Source of the DNA: JAGLQA01 sp023135565
GTDB lineage: Bacteria > Acidobacteriota > Aminicenantia > UBA2199
DNA length: 21,648 nucleotides
Direction of reading: 5' to 3'
NCBI GenBank assembly: GCA_030639305.1
Contig: DAOWCY010000120.1
Location: forward strand, 1-21,648
The translations under genes and the position numbers were made by a program. Of the stretch, positions 14,333 through 21,543 are shown piece after piece (the first letter of the stretch is position 1; each line of letters begins with the position of its first letter). Below the pieces are notes generated by a model, which did no database searches, was not told where the DNA came from, and saw only the letters and a program-made list of their open reading frames with translations.

Positions 14333-14349
14333 TGTAATCTTTTGTTACA
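14333..14349. promoter_or_regulatory. TGTAAT-N5-GTTACA dyad, site 3
   Basis: TGTAAT-CTTTT-GTTACA, one arm mismatch. Its centre is 81 bases from that of site 2 and about 115 bases upstream of the cytochrome promoter, so it could serve either divergent gene. Confidence 0.5.
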
Positions 14350-14376
14350 GTCGGAAGCCGGCGAGCTAAAAACCGG

Positions 14377-14391
14377 GGGTGCGCCGCACCC
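14377..14391. repeat. GGGTGCGCCGCACCC palindrome, copy 1
   Basis: Perfect 7-base arms around a single C. Identical at 15338-15352, after the cytochrome gene, and similar at 9578-9592. The copies flank the cytochrome gene on both sides. The rest of 14019-14552 holds the promoters and dyads listed and no gene. Confidence 0.6.
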
Positions 14392-14460
14392 ACCCTATAA
14401 GCCCAGCTTGCATATCCGGGAGCACTGGTCACAGGGGAAACAAGAGGGTTTTGGTTGCCG

Positions 14461-14489
14461 TTGAAAAGTCGATAGGAATGTGATATAAA
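14461..14489 (+). promoter_or_regulatory. Sigma-70-like promoter of the cytochrome gene
   Basis: TTGAAA at 14461-14466, a 17-base spacer and TATAAA at 14484-14489. The leader to the ATG at 14553 is about 57 bases and AT-rich, with GAGG 7 bases before the start. Confidence 0.6.
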
Positions 14490-14552
14490 AAAGAGTGAAA
14501 CACAAAATAACGATTTTAAAATCAAAAGAAACAAATTTAATCGAGGTATATT

Positions 14553-15320
14553 ATGGAAAAAAAATATTCACGCCGGGAAGTATTGGGCTTTGGAGCCATT
14601 GCCGGGACTACCCTGTTAGGCGCCTGTTCTTCTAAAACGGGAGACAAGGCTGTATTCCCCTGGAAGTACAAAATATTGGATGTGGAAAAAACCCGGCAGC
14701 GGGCTTATAAGAGCTATTTTAAAGGCGGCTGCATGTACGGCGTTTTCGAAGCCATCGCCGGGCAGGTAGGCGAAGCCTTAGGCAAGCCCTACTGCGATTT
14801 TCCTTTTGAACTGAGCACCTATGGCGGCGGCGGGGCAGCGCTTTGGGGCACCCTGTGCGGTACCTGCAACGGCGCGGCCATGGCCATTGCCATGTTTCAT
14901 GGCAAGCCGCTGTGTAACCAACTGGTAAATGAAGTGTTTAGCTGGTATGAAGGTACGGCCCTGCCCATTTTTGTACCCGCTGAACCGGATAAAGTAAAAA
15001 AAGATTATCAAATGCCTACTTCAAAAGCGGAGTCGACGCTCTGTCATGTGTCCGTTACACGTTGGGTGCAGGCTGCCGGGAAGGCCTCCTTCAGCCCCGA
15101 AAGAGCGGAACGCTGCGCTCGCGTGGTGGCTGATATGGCCGGTTTTACCGCCGGTCTGTTGAACCTAACAGCGCAGGATAAGTTTACTCCTAAAAACCAG
15201 GTGAGCGCCGCGGCAAACGATTGTCTTGCCTGCCATGCCAAAGGCAAACAGGCGCCCAACGAGCCGGAAGTGGTCAGCAAAATGTCCTGCGCCACTTGCC
15301 ACCCGGATTCCCACAAATAA
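14553..15320 (+). CDS. Tat-targeted diheme protein of the split-Soret cytochrome c / C_GCAxxG_C_C type
   Basis: A 255-residue predicted periplasmic redox lipoprotein. The N terminus has a twin-arginine motif (SRREVL, residues 6-11), a hydrophobic stretch and a lipobox LLGAC (C25). The middle matches the C_GCAxxG_C_C fold: GGCMYGVF (C60), GGGGAALWGTLCGTCNGAAMAI (C102, C105), KPLC (C121), STLC (C164) and ERCARVVADMAGFTAGLLN (C188). Two CXXCH heme sites follow at 224-228 (CLACH) and 246-250 (CATCH). This arrangement, a cysteine-rich domain plus two C-terminal hemes, is that of Desulfovibrio split-Soret cytochrome c, a diheme protein with an iron-sulfur site. The electron partners are unknown. 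It is divergent from the SBBP gene across a dyad-rich region and stands alone, ending in a palindromic repeat. Confidence 0.75.
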   Translation: MEKKYSRREVLGFGAIAGTTLLGACSSKTGDKAVFPWKYKILDVEKTRQRAYKSYFKGGCMYGVFEAIAGQVGEALGKPYCDFPFELSTYGGGGAALWGTLCGTCNGAAMAIAMFHGKPLCNQLVNEVFSWYEGTALPIFVPAEPDKVKKDYQMPTSKAESTLCHVSVTRWVQAAGKASFSPERAERCARVVADMAGFTAGLLNLTAQDKFTPKNQVSAAANDCLACHAKGKQAPNEPEVVSKMSCATCHPDSHK

Positions 15321-15337
15321 GCCCTACTGCGTGGGGA

Positions 15338-15352
15338 GGGTGCGCCGCACCC
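15338..15352. repeat. GGGTGCGCCGCACCC palindrome, copy 2
   Basis: Identical to 14377-14391. It lies 18 bases after the cytochrome stop, preceded by TAAGCC and GTGGGGAGGG and followed by CTTCGTGCCCTTCGCGG. It could form a transcript-end hairpin without a T tract. Confidence 0.55.
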
Positions 15353-15402
15353 CTTCGTGCCCTTCGCGGTAAAAAACAGCTCGCAGTAATAATTAGAAAC
15401 GG

Positions 15403-16878
15403 CTACTTTATTTTTTCGGCTTTGTAACCGCCCCTGGCCCGGTCGCGCAAGTACAAGCCGCCGAAAATCAATATCAAAAGAATTCCCAAAAAAGCCGTGT
15501 ACCGGAAGGACATTCGCCCGCCAAAATTCTCCGCGGGATTTAGAATCGCTTTGGCTTTACCGACGACCGGGGAGTCTACGCCTAAACCGATTATCGACCT
15601 TAAGGCATTGGCCGTTTCCGGGTGAGGCAAGATGCTGTCCGCACTTTGATTTTGTTTTTCCAAAACGCCGTTCACTATGTCGATGGCGGCCTGGATGTCT
15701 TTACCCTGGTCGCCTTTGGCCGCGGCTTTCAGGGCCGGGAAGGTATCCACTGCTTCCTGTAAACAGGTGCGGGTCTCTATGGCCGGTAATTTGTCGGGCA
15801 GAAAATTATCCGCGATTTTGCCCATCTGCGGGGTGGTAATAATGCCGACTATCAACATGCCGATGCCGCCCATAAAAGCTAACGCCATAGCGCCGCCTTT
15901 GGGCACCCGTTCCGAGGTGACGCCCAACATGGTGGGCCAAAAATAACAGACGCCGAGAGCAAAGACAGTAGCGGTGATAAACGCCGGGATTATGGTTTCG
16001 GAATAACTGAGACCGTACAACCCGATACCGGCCAACACGGCAGAAGCCAAAAGCAAACCGGTGGGAGAGAGTTTCTTGATTACCGGCCCGGCAAAAAACC
16101 GCAGCACTGCCATCAAACCGCTGATCCAGACCAGCACGAGAATGCCGGGAATCCCTCCGGCTTGTAAGATCGAGGGTATCCAGCGGTTGGGGCCTAATTC
16201 CATGGAGGCGGTGAGCATCATGGCAAAAAAGAGCAATAGAAATAACGGCCTGAGCAGGGTGGCTTTTGCCATTTCAGCGAAAGAAATTCCCGATTGCACA
16301 CGCTCGGTGGCGGGGAATTTCTGGGGTAGGAAAAGAAAACCGTAAATTACTGCGGGAATCAGGATAATACCCAGCCGCAATTGCCAGGACATGATACCTG
16401 CTTTGGTTAGGGCAAAACATATCAGCCCGCCGATGACGATACCGCCTGGGAACCAGACATGGAATTGGTTGAGTTTTTTGGTTTTTTCCCGGGGGTATAT
16501 GGTGGTTACTAAGGGATTTCCGAAAGCTTCCACGGTGCCGTTGCCCATTGCCAGGACCAAAGCGCCGAAAAAGAGCGTCCAAAAACCACCGGCAAAGATC
16601 ATCATTAGTACGCCGGTGACATGACCGGCAAAAGCGATCCATACGGTGCGTTTCATGCCGATAGCGTCCACTAAGGGGCCGATAACAAATATAGAAACAG
16701 TAAAACCCCAGGTGGCGGCTCCGGCGATCATGCCCACTTCATAATTGGTCAAAATAAAATGGGATTTCAAGGCGCCCATTATGTCGGCCATCACTGCAAA
16801 AGCCACCGAGGTGGCAATCAACGATATACAACTGCCCCAAAATAACCGGGCAGGACTGAATTTAGTATCACTGCTCAT
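15403..16878 (-). CDS. MFS transporter with a large loop before the last helix
   Basis: A 491-residue major facilitator, inner membrane, likely a sugar or organic-solute transporter; the substrate is not identifiable. About twelve hydrophobic segments are visible. GPLVDAIGMKR is motif A between helices 2 and 3, and FHVWFPGGIVIGGL and NPLVTTIYPREKTKKLNQFHVWFPGG resemble sugar-transporting MFS members. Between the penultimate helix and the last one lies a soluble insert of about 90 residues (about 370-455, containing TCLQEAVDTFPALKAAAKGDQGKDIQAAIDI), unusual for the fold. ATG 16878 has AAGGAG 7 bases upstream. It follows the oxidoreductase gene on the same strand after 262 bases of repeats, which suggests a shared transcript. 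Confidence 0.85.
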   Translation of the reverse strand: MSSDTKFSPARLFWGSCISLIATSVAFAVMADIMGALKSHFILTNYEVGMIAGAATWGFTVSIFVIGPLVDAIGMKRTVWIAFAGHVTGVLMMIFAGGFWTLFFGALVLAMGNGTVEAFGNPLVTTIYPREKTKKLNQFHVWFPGGIVIGGLICFALTKAGIMSWQLRLGIILIPAVIYGFLFLPQKFPATERVQSGISFAEMAKATLLRPLFLLLFFAMMLTASMELGPNRWIPSILQAGGIPGILVLVWISGLMAVLRFFAGPVIKKLSPTGLLLASAVLAGIGLYGLSYSETIIPAFITATVFALGVCYFWPTMLGVTSERVPKGGAMALAFMGGIGMLIVGIITTPQMGKIADNFLPDKLPAIETRTCLQEAVDTFPALKAAAKGDQGKDIQAAIDIVNGVLEKQNQSADSILPHPETANALRSIIGLGVDSPVVGKAKAILNPAENFGGRMSFRYTAFLGILLILIFGGLYLRDRARGGYKAEKIK

Positions 16879-16899
16879 ATTATAACTCCTTTTTTATTA

Positions 16900-16981
16900 C
16901 TTGCCTTCGGCGACCCTGCCGGGGGCCAAACTTTTGAAAAAGTTTGATCAAAACTTTTAATAATTTAAAATCAAAGGCGCT
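16900..16981. repeat. Composite intergenic repeat (family A), copy 2
   Basis: A shortened copy: CTTGCCTTCGGCG joins directly to CCCTGCCGGGGGCCAAAC, lacking the GC-rich hairpin block. It then has the AAACTTTT/AAAAGTTT arms and the ATAATTTAAAATCAAAGGCG tail seen after copy 1. Confidence 0.75.
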
Positions 16982-16986
16982 CTTAG

Positions 16987-17140
16987 CTCCGCAGGCCCTG
17001 CCGGGGGCCAAACTTTTCATGAGCAACCGTTTGCGCCCACTACAAGACGTTTGGGAGTTTGCCCAAACGTTGGGCTTAACAAAAGTTTTTGGAAGTCCAG
17101 AAACCTTTTTTCAAAAAGGTTTTTGGCCGCCGGAGGCTTA
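16987..17140. repeat. Mosaic repeat with hairpins abutting the oxidoreductase stop
   Basis: Starts with another CCCTGCCGGGGGCCAAAC block (family A, copy 3). Then come a perfect hairpin ACGTTTGGG/CCCAAACGT (17047-17070) and a second one AAACCTTTTT/AAAAAGGTTT (17101-17122), and it ends with GGCCGCCGGAGGC, the inverted start block. Inverted ends and internal hairpins give it a MITE-like form. It touches the stop codon at 17141. Confidence 0.6.
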
Positions 17141-18487
17141 TTATATATGTTTCCAGCCTTTGCGGTAAGGCGGGTTAACCAACGCATCGGCTTCGGGAAC
17201 ATTATTAGTGACTTTCATCTTTTCACCGTCCCACTCGATAGGCTTTCCGCTGCGGATGGCTAAATTACCCATTACTACCGTCTCGGTCAAAGGGCCTGAA
17301 TAATCGAAATTAGAACAAGCGGGCCGTTCGCCTTTACAGGCAAGCACCCAGTCCATTTCATGCTTGACTTTTACCCGGGGGATGGTCTTTTCGGGCCGTT
17401 TGTAGGCTTTCATTTTCGTTTCGGGAATCAAACGGGGATTGCGGGCATAACAACCGCACATCAACTTGCCTTTACTGCCGATAAAAATCACTCCGCCGCC
17501 GGCATCACCCATGCGCCGGCCGGGTTCCAACTCTTTCGGCCTGGGCGGCATCAAGCCGCCGTCCCACCAGGTCAACTTGACGGGGGGCATACTGCCGCGG
17601 GCAGGGAAAGTATAACGCACTATCGAGGCATGAGGCGCGCTTTCATTATTTACCGGGGTGGCGCTGGCTTCTACTGCTGTGGGATAACCCAAATTTAACG
17701 CCATAAATACCGGGTCAACGATGTGACAGGCCATATCACCTAAAGCGCCGGTGCCGAAATCCCACCAGGCACGCCAATTCCAGGGATGATAAGCAGGATG
17801 ATAAGGACGGTCGGGCGCAGGGCCGAGAAACAAATCCCAGTCTAAATATTTGGGTATCCGCGGGGTCTTTTTCGGCCTTTTTAAACCCTGGGGCCAGATG
17901 GGCCGGTTCGTCCAGGTTTGCACTTCGTGGACATCGCCGATAGCTCCGTCGGCAATCCATTCCGTAATCAAACGGATGCCTTCACCGGAACGGCCCTGGT
18001 TCCCCATCTGGGTGGCAACTTTATACTTGCGGGCGGTTTCCGTGAGTTTCCTGGCTTCATAAACCGTGCGGGTGAGGGGTTTCTGCACATAAACGTGCTT
18101 GCCTAACTGCATGGCTGCCATGGCGATAACGGCATGTGTATGATCCGGGGTGGCTACGATCACCGCGTCGATGTCGTCCTGCTTTTCCAGCATGACGCGA
18201 AAATCTGTGTACCTTTTGGCTTGCGGATAGCGGGCAAAAGTTTTGGCTGCGTACTTAGAATCTACATCGCAAAGGGCCACGATATTTTCGCTTTCGCAGG
18301 CTTTCAAGTTGCTGCCGCCCATGCCGCCGATGCCGATCCCGGCAATATTTAACCTGTCATTGGGCGAGGTGTGGATCTTAGCGAAAGGGACTTTTCCCTT
18401 TTTGGGAAGAGTAGTGCAGGCTGCCAACATCCCGCCGGCAATAGTGGCCATAAAAAAACGCCTGTCCATTTTGTTTTCTTCTGTCAT
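17141..18487 (-). CDS. Tat-lipoprotein Gfo/Idh/MocA oxidoreductase
   Basis: A 448-residue NAD(P)-binding oxidoreductase of the secreted Gfo/Idh/MocA type common in Planctomycetes and Lentisphaerae. It is presumed to act on sugars or cyclitols outside the cytoplasmic membrane. The twin-arginine motif DRRFFM (residues 8-13) and a lipobox LAAC (C24) precede the Rossmann motif NIAGIGIGGMGGSNL (about 47-61). VALCDVD, ATPDHTHAVIA and YVQKPLTRTVYEARKL (the EKP-type lysine, here QKP) follow. WRAWWDFGTGALGDMACHIVDP gives the active-site His/Asp region, and the C terminus ends GPLTETVVMGNLAIRSGKPIEWD. ATG 18487 has GGAG 7 bases upstream. It probably works with the downstream MFS transporter in carbohydrate use. 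Confidence 0.88.
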   Translation of the reverse strand: MTEENKMDRRFFMATIAGGMLAACTTLPKKGKVPFAKIHTSPNDRLNIAGIGIGGMGGSNLKACESENIVALCDVDSKYAAKTFARYPQAKRYTDFRVMLEKQDDIDAVIVATPDHTHAVIAMAAMQLGKHVYVQKPLTRTVYEARKLTETARKYKVATQMGNQGRSGEGIRLITEWIADGAIGDVHEVQTWTNRPIWPQGLKRPKKTPRIPKYLDWDLFLGPAPDRPYHPAYHPWNWRAWWDFGTGALGDMACHIVDPVFMALNLGYPTAVEASATPVNNESAPHASIVRYTFPARGSMPPVKLTWWDGGLMPPRPKELEPGRRMGDAGGGVIFIGSKGKLMCGCYARNPRLIPETKMKAYKRPEKTIPRVKVKHEMDWVLACKGERPACSNFDYSGPLTETVVMGNLAIRSGKPIEWDGEKMKVTNNVPEADALVNPPYRKGWKHI

Positions 18488-18566
18488 TACTATTCTCCAA
18501 TAATATAGTGTTTCTTCAAGACTAGTGGTGCGTCAAGCCTCGTCTGTCGGGCAAACAATAATTTTC

Positions 18567-18707
18567 CTTGCCTCCGGCGGCCCCACGCGCGTGGGGTGGC
18601 GTTAAGCCGCTGCGCGGCAGGTCCCTGCCGGGTGATGCCCCCATTGGGTTCATCGTCGGGGGCCAGCGGCACACCGCACTTTCAGAAAAAGTTTGATCAA
18701 AACTTTT
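18567..18707. repeat. Composite intergenic repeat (family A), copy 4
   Basis: Its first 66 bases (18567-18632) are identical to 21544-21609. After the CCTGCCGGG block comes a 26-base insertion (TGATGCCCCCATTGGGTTCA...), and a GCGGCACACCGCAC stretch replaces part of the CAAACTTTT arm, before AAAAAGTTTGATCAAAACTT. No gene is visible in 18488-18858; it holds this repeat and the family D copy. Confidence 0.8.
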
Positions 18708-18741
18708 ATTTATCCGTCATTTCAAGATTGACGCAACATTA

Positions 18742-18819
18742 AGCTTGAAAAAAAAACCACCTGACGGCGAGATATTGAAATATCTACAACATGTCGTTCA
18801 TTACCGCCATGTAATGGCA
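18742..18819 (+). repeat. 78-bp element (family D), orphan copy
   Basis: Matches the ATPase leader element (complement of 9223-9300) at 67 of 78 positions. Here it contains AGATATT/AATATCT and CATTAC/GTAATG hairpins. No AAA_14 gene or ribosome site follows on the plus strand; the next gene, kdsC, is convergent. It is either a remnant of a lost ATPase locus or an independent repeat. Confidence 0.6.
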
Positions 18820-18858
18820 TATATTTTCTTTTTTTTAGGATTCCAGTCGCGGGAAAAA

Positions 18859-19419
18859 TTACGAATTGATCTTCTTCAATATCTCATCGGAATTCTCGGA
18901 ATTCTTTAGCTTGGTGAAAATTTCGGGCCATTTCTCCTGCACCTCGAGGATAAAATCTATGACCTCTCTGACAGCTCCTCTACCTCCGTAGCGCTTGGCA
19001 ATATAGTGGGAAATCCTCTTTATCAAAGGATGAGCATCTCCTACCGCAGCAGAAAATCCTACCATGCCCATGACTTCCGCATCGCCTATATCATCTCCCA
19101 CATAGGCTACCTCCTCTTTCTCCAGGCCATATTTCTCCAACAATTCAAGAAAGGGTTTGGTTTTATCTGTAACGCCTTCATAATATTCGTCTATATGCAG
19201 CTCTTTGGCCCTGTTCCTGACGGTTTCAGAGGATTTACCCGTTATAATAGCCGTCTTGATACCGGCCAGACCGGCGAATATGATGCCGGTGCCGTCTTTC
19301 ACATCGAAAGATTTCAAAGACTCACCGCTTGGGAGAACAAAAAATCTCCCGTCGGAAAGAGTTCCGTCTACGTCCATAATTAATAGTTTAACTTTTTTTG
19401 CTAATTCTTTTTGATCCAT
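18859..19419 (-). CDS. kdsC: 3-deoxy-D-manno-octulosonate 8-phosphate phosphatase
   Basis: A 186-residue HAD-family phosphatase that hydrolyses Kdo-8-phosphate to Kdo in lipopolysaccharide core synthesis; cytoplasmic tetramer in the family. The nucleophile motif is DVDGTLSDG (D16, D18), motif II lies in IITGKSSETV, and the Lys and acidic pair are in KPFLELLEKYGLEKEEVAYVGDDIGD. AKRYGGRGAVREV is the usual KdsC C-terminal loop that reaches the neighbouring active site. I chose the ATG at 19419 because it overlaps the kdsD stop as TAATG and has GGAG 8 bases upstream. An in-frame ATG 21 bases earlier is inside kdsD and less likely. Confidence 0.93.
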   Translation of the reverse strand: MDQKELAKKVKLLIMDVDGTLSDGRFFVLPSGESLKSFDVKDGTGIIFAGLAGIKTAIITGKSSETVRNRAKELHIDEYYEGVTDKTKPFLELLEKYGLEKEEVAYVGDDIGDAEVMGMVGFSAAVGDAHPLIKRISHYIAKRYGGRGAVREVIDFILEVQEKWPEIFTKLKNSENSDEILKKINS

Positions 19420-20375
19420 TATATCATCTCCGTTCTCCATAAATCATGAAGATGCAAAATGCCTCTTAGTTTATTATCCTTTGTAACTACTATACTCGTT
19501 ATCAATTTATCCTCCATGACCTTTAAAGCTTCCACCGCCAGGTTATCTTCCCCTATAGTTGAAGGGCTTTTCGTCATACATTCCCCAGCTTTTGCTTTTG
19601 AAAAATCTACGCCTTTTAACAACAGCCTCCTTAAATCACCATCGGTAATGACCCCTCTGAGACCACCTTTTCCGTCAGATATGATAACGACGCCGAATTT
19701 TTTGGCGTCGATGATGCTCAATAGGTCTTTCATGACGGTGTCTGCTCCGGCTTCCGGGAGTTCGGCGCCGCTGTGCATAAGATGCTTTACTTTTAACAAT
19801 TTTTTGCCGATAGAGCCGCCGGGGTGGTTATACCTGAAATCTTCTTCACCGAACCCTTTCTTCTTCATCAGGGCGATAGCTGTCGCATCTCCCACTGCCA
19901 GGGTTAAGGTGGTAGAAGTGGAAGGCACTAAACCGATAGGGCAGGCTTCTTCTTCTATGCTGCAGTCGATAAATACATCGCTCTCACGGGCCAGGGTGGA
20001 CTGCGGGCTGCCCACTAAAGAGATCAATTTCGCCCCGATTCTTTTGATGAAATCCAGTAATCTCACCACTTCGAAAGTTTCACCGCTGGTGGATAAAGCC
20101 AGTACCACATCGGCACTGTCGATGATGCCGATATCGCCGTGCATGGCTTCCGAGGGGTGCAGGAAAACCGCCGGACTCCCGGTGGAGGTTAAAGTGGCGG
20201 ATATTTTCCTGGCAATCAAACCAGATTTCCCCATGCCGGTGACTATGATTCTCCCTTTGGTGTTAAATAAGATGTTTACAGCGTCTTCAAAATTTTTATC
20301 TAACCTGTCTATCGCAATTTTAATAGCTTTAGCTTCTGTTTCCAGGACTTTTTTGCCGGTTTCTACTATATTCAT
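19419..20375 (-). CDS. kdsD: D-arabinose 5-phosphate isomerase
   Basis: A 318-residue isomerase that makes D-arabinose 5-phosphate from ribulose 5-phosphate, the substrate of KdsA. A SIS domain (about 30-170) has VTGMGKSGLIARKISATLTSTG, FLHPSEAMHGDIG and ALSTSGETFEV. VPSTSTTLTLAVGDATAIALM and FRYNHPGGSIGKKL are the family signature that precedes two CBS domains (about 200-318; VVIISDGKGGLRGVITDGDLRR and IVVTKDNKLRGILHLHDL). The ATG overlaps the kdsA stop by one base (TAATG) and lacks a clear ribosome site, so it is probably translated by coupling. Confidence 0.94.
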   Translation of the reverse strand: MNIVETGKKVLETEAKAIKIAIDRLDKNFEDAVNILFNTKGRIIVTGMGKSGLIARKISATLTSTGSPAVFLHPSEAMHGDIGIIDSADVVLALSTSGETFEVVRLLDFIKRIGAKLISLVGSPQSTLARESDVFIDCSIEEEACPIGLVPSTSTTLTLAVGDATAIALMKKKGFGEEDFRYNHPGGSIGKKLLKVKHLMHSGAELPEAGADTVMKDLLSIIDAKKFGVVIISDGKGGLRGVITDGDLRRLLLKGVDFSKAKAGECMTKSPSTIGEDNLAVEALKVMEDKLITSIVVTKDNKLRGILHLHDLWRTEMI

Positions 20376-21184
20376 TAGTCTATATTATATAACTTTTTTA
20401 ACCTAATTAACAGCTTTTTGAGATTTTTTATGTGCAGGGAGCTGCTGCCGTCGGAACGGGCCTGCTGCGGGTCAGGATGCACTTCCATAAAAATACCGTC
20501 TGCGCCGGATACCACACCGGAGGAGGCGATTATGGGGATAAACCGCGGATCGCCTCCGCTAACGCCTGCGGCAGCGGTAGGGCGCTGCAGCGAGTGGGTA
20601 ACATCGAGGATTACAGGTAAGCCGGTCTCTTTCATAATGGGGATATTCCTGAAATCCACCACTAAATTCCGGTAGCCGAAAAAAGTGCCTCGCTCAGTTA
20701 ACATTATTTTAGAATTACCGGTGGATTTAATTTTTTCTGCTACTAAGGCCATGTCTTCCGGGGCCATGTACTGCCCTTTTTTTACATTTACCGGCAGGCC
20801 GGTTTTTCCGGCGCTCAGGAGCAGGTCGGTCTGGCGGCTCAAGAAGGCCGGTACCTGGAGGGCGGATAGGACTTCCGCTGCTGCCTCCGCCTGCCGGGCT
20901 TCATGGATGTCCGATATTACCGGGAGGTTTAATTCTTCCTTGACTTTTTTCAATATTTTCAGTCCTTCTTTAAGGCCGGGGCCGCGATAGGAGTTTAAGG
21001 AAGACCGGTTGGCCTTATCGAAAGAGGCTTTAAAAATGAAAGGTACATCTACCTCTGCACAGATTTTTTTGAGGTCTTCGGCCAGTTTTAAGGTGAACTT
21101 TTCTCCTTCGATGACACAGGGGCCTAAGATAAAGAAAAGGTGGCTGTGCAGTTCTATTCCTTCTATATCAAAATAAACGCTCAC
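20375..21184 (-). CDS. kdsA: Kdo-8-phosphate synthase (metal-dependent type)
   Basis: A 269-residue synthase that condenses phosphoenolpyruvate with arabinose 5-phosphate. Recognised by FKASFDKANRSSLNSYRGPGL, LPAFLSRQTDL, VNVKKGQYM, RGTFFGYRNLVVDFRN, DVTHSLQRP and MEVHPDPQQARSDGSSSL. The N-terminal ILGPC places a Cys (C23) where the Aquifex metalloenzyme has its metal ligand and the E. coli enzyme has Asn (GGMN), so the metal-dependent class is likely. The start is GTG at 21184, with GGAG 8 bases upstream. It is first in kdsA-kdsD-kdsC; kdsB and waaA are not in the window. Confidence 0.95.
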   Translation of the reverse strand: MSVYFDIEGIELHSHLFFILGPCVIEGEKFTLKLAEDLKKICAEVDVPFIFKASFDKANRSSLNSYRGPGLKEGLKILKKVKEELNLPVISDIHEARQAEAAAEVLSALQVPAFLSRQTDLLLSAGKTGLPVNVKKGQYMAPEDMALVAEKIKSTGNSKIMLTERGTFFGYRNLVVDFRNIPIMKETGLPVILDVTHSLQRPTAAAGVSGGDPRFIPIIASSGVVSGADGIFMEVHPDPQQARSDGSSSLHIKNLKKLLIRLKKLYNID

Positions 21185-21287
21185 TTTTGTCTCTCCAGGT
21201 TTAAACGCCCATGAATTCCAGCAGAGGCGGGCGCGTACCCGCAGTCCATGAACGAGGACGAAATGATTTCTTCAGGATTAAAAAATT

Positions 21288-21409
21288 TTCGCAAAAAAAC
21301 AAGATTTTCACGAATCAGTAGTGCAAAAGGGTGGTAATAGAAAGATTTAAGGAGGTCTTTGCAAAAAAACGAAATTTTCCCCGAATCGTGGGGTAGAGGG
21401 GGGCCGGAA
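21288..21409. repeat. Two spaced copies of family C repeat upstream of kdsA
   Basis: TTCGCAAAAAAACAAGATTT (21288) and TTTGCAAAAAAACGAAATTT (21358) start two related units 70 bases apart. The second ends GGGGTAGAGGGGGGCCGGA like the copy at 7982. Both lie in the long leader between the putative promoter and the kdsA start. No gene is supported in 21185-21648. Confidence 0.5.
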
Positions 21410-21467
21410 TAATGCCGGGACTCTGTACTATTTACACTATTCCGTTTATTCATACTATTCAAGGGCT

Positions 21468-21497
21468 ATTATAACATAAAAGTATGGCTGTCCGCAA
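21468..21497 (-). promoter_or_regulatory. Possible promoter of the kds operon
   Basis: A perfect TATAAT on the minus strand (complement of 21468-21473), with TTGCGG 18 bases upstream (complement of 21492-21497). The leader to kdsA would be about 275 bases and would include the family C repeats. The -35 box is poor. Confidence 0.4.
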
Positions 21498-21543
21498 GCC
21501 CCTTTTTTGAAACTATTCAGTTCCGGAAAAAACCTAAAACAAG

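Noticed and set aside
14190..14534. Frames of 89 and 114 codons between the SBBP and cytochrome genes
   Set aside because: They overlap each other on opposite strands and cover promoters, dyads and palindromes; no protein features.
17101..17122. Terminator of the oxidoreductase gene
   Set aside because: The AAACCTTTTT/AAAAAGGTTT hairpin is AT-rich and has no T tract after it on the minus strand; it looks like part of the mosaic repeat.
19459..20406. A 315-codon open frame on the plus strand
   Set aside because: Fully antisense to kdsD, whose motifs are complete; no ribosome site and no recognisable domain.
21181..21462. A 93-codon frame ending with a GTGA overlap at the kdsA start
   Set aside because: It starts close to a predicted transcription start, which made it tempting as a leader peptide, but it reads straight through two family C repeats, shows no family and has no ribosome site.
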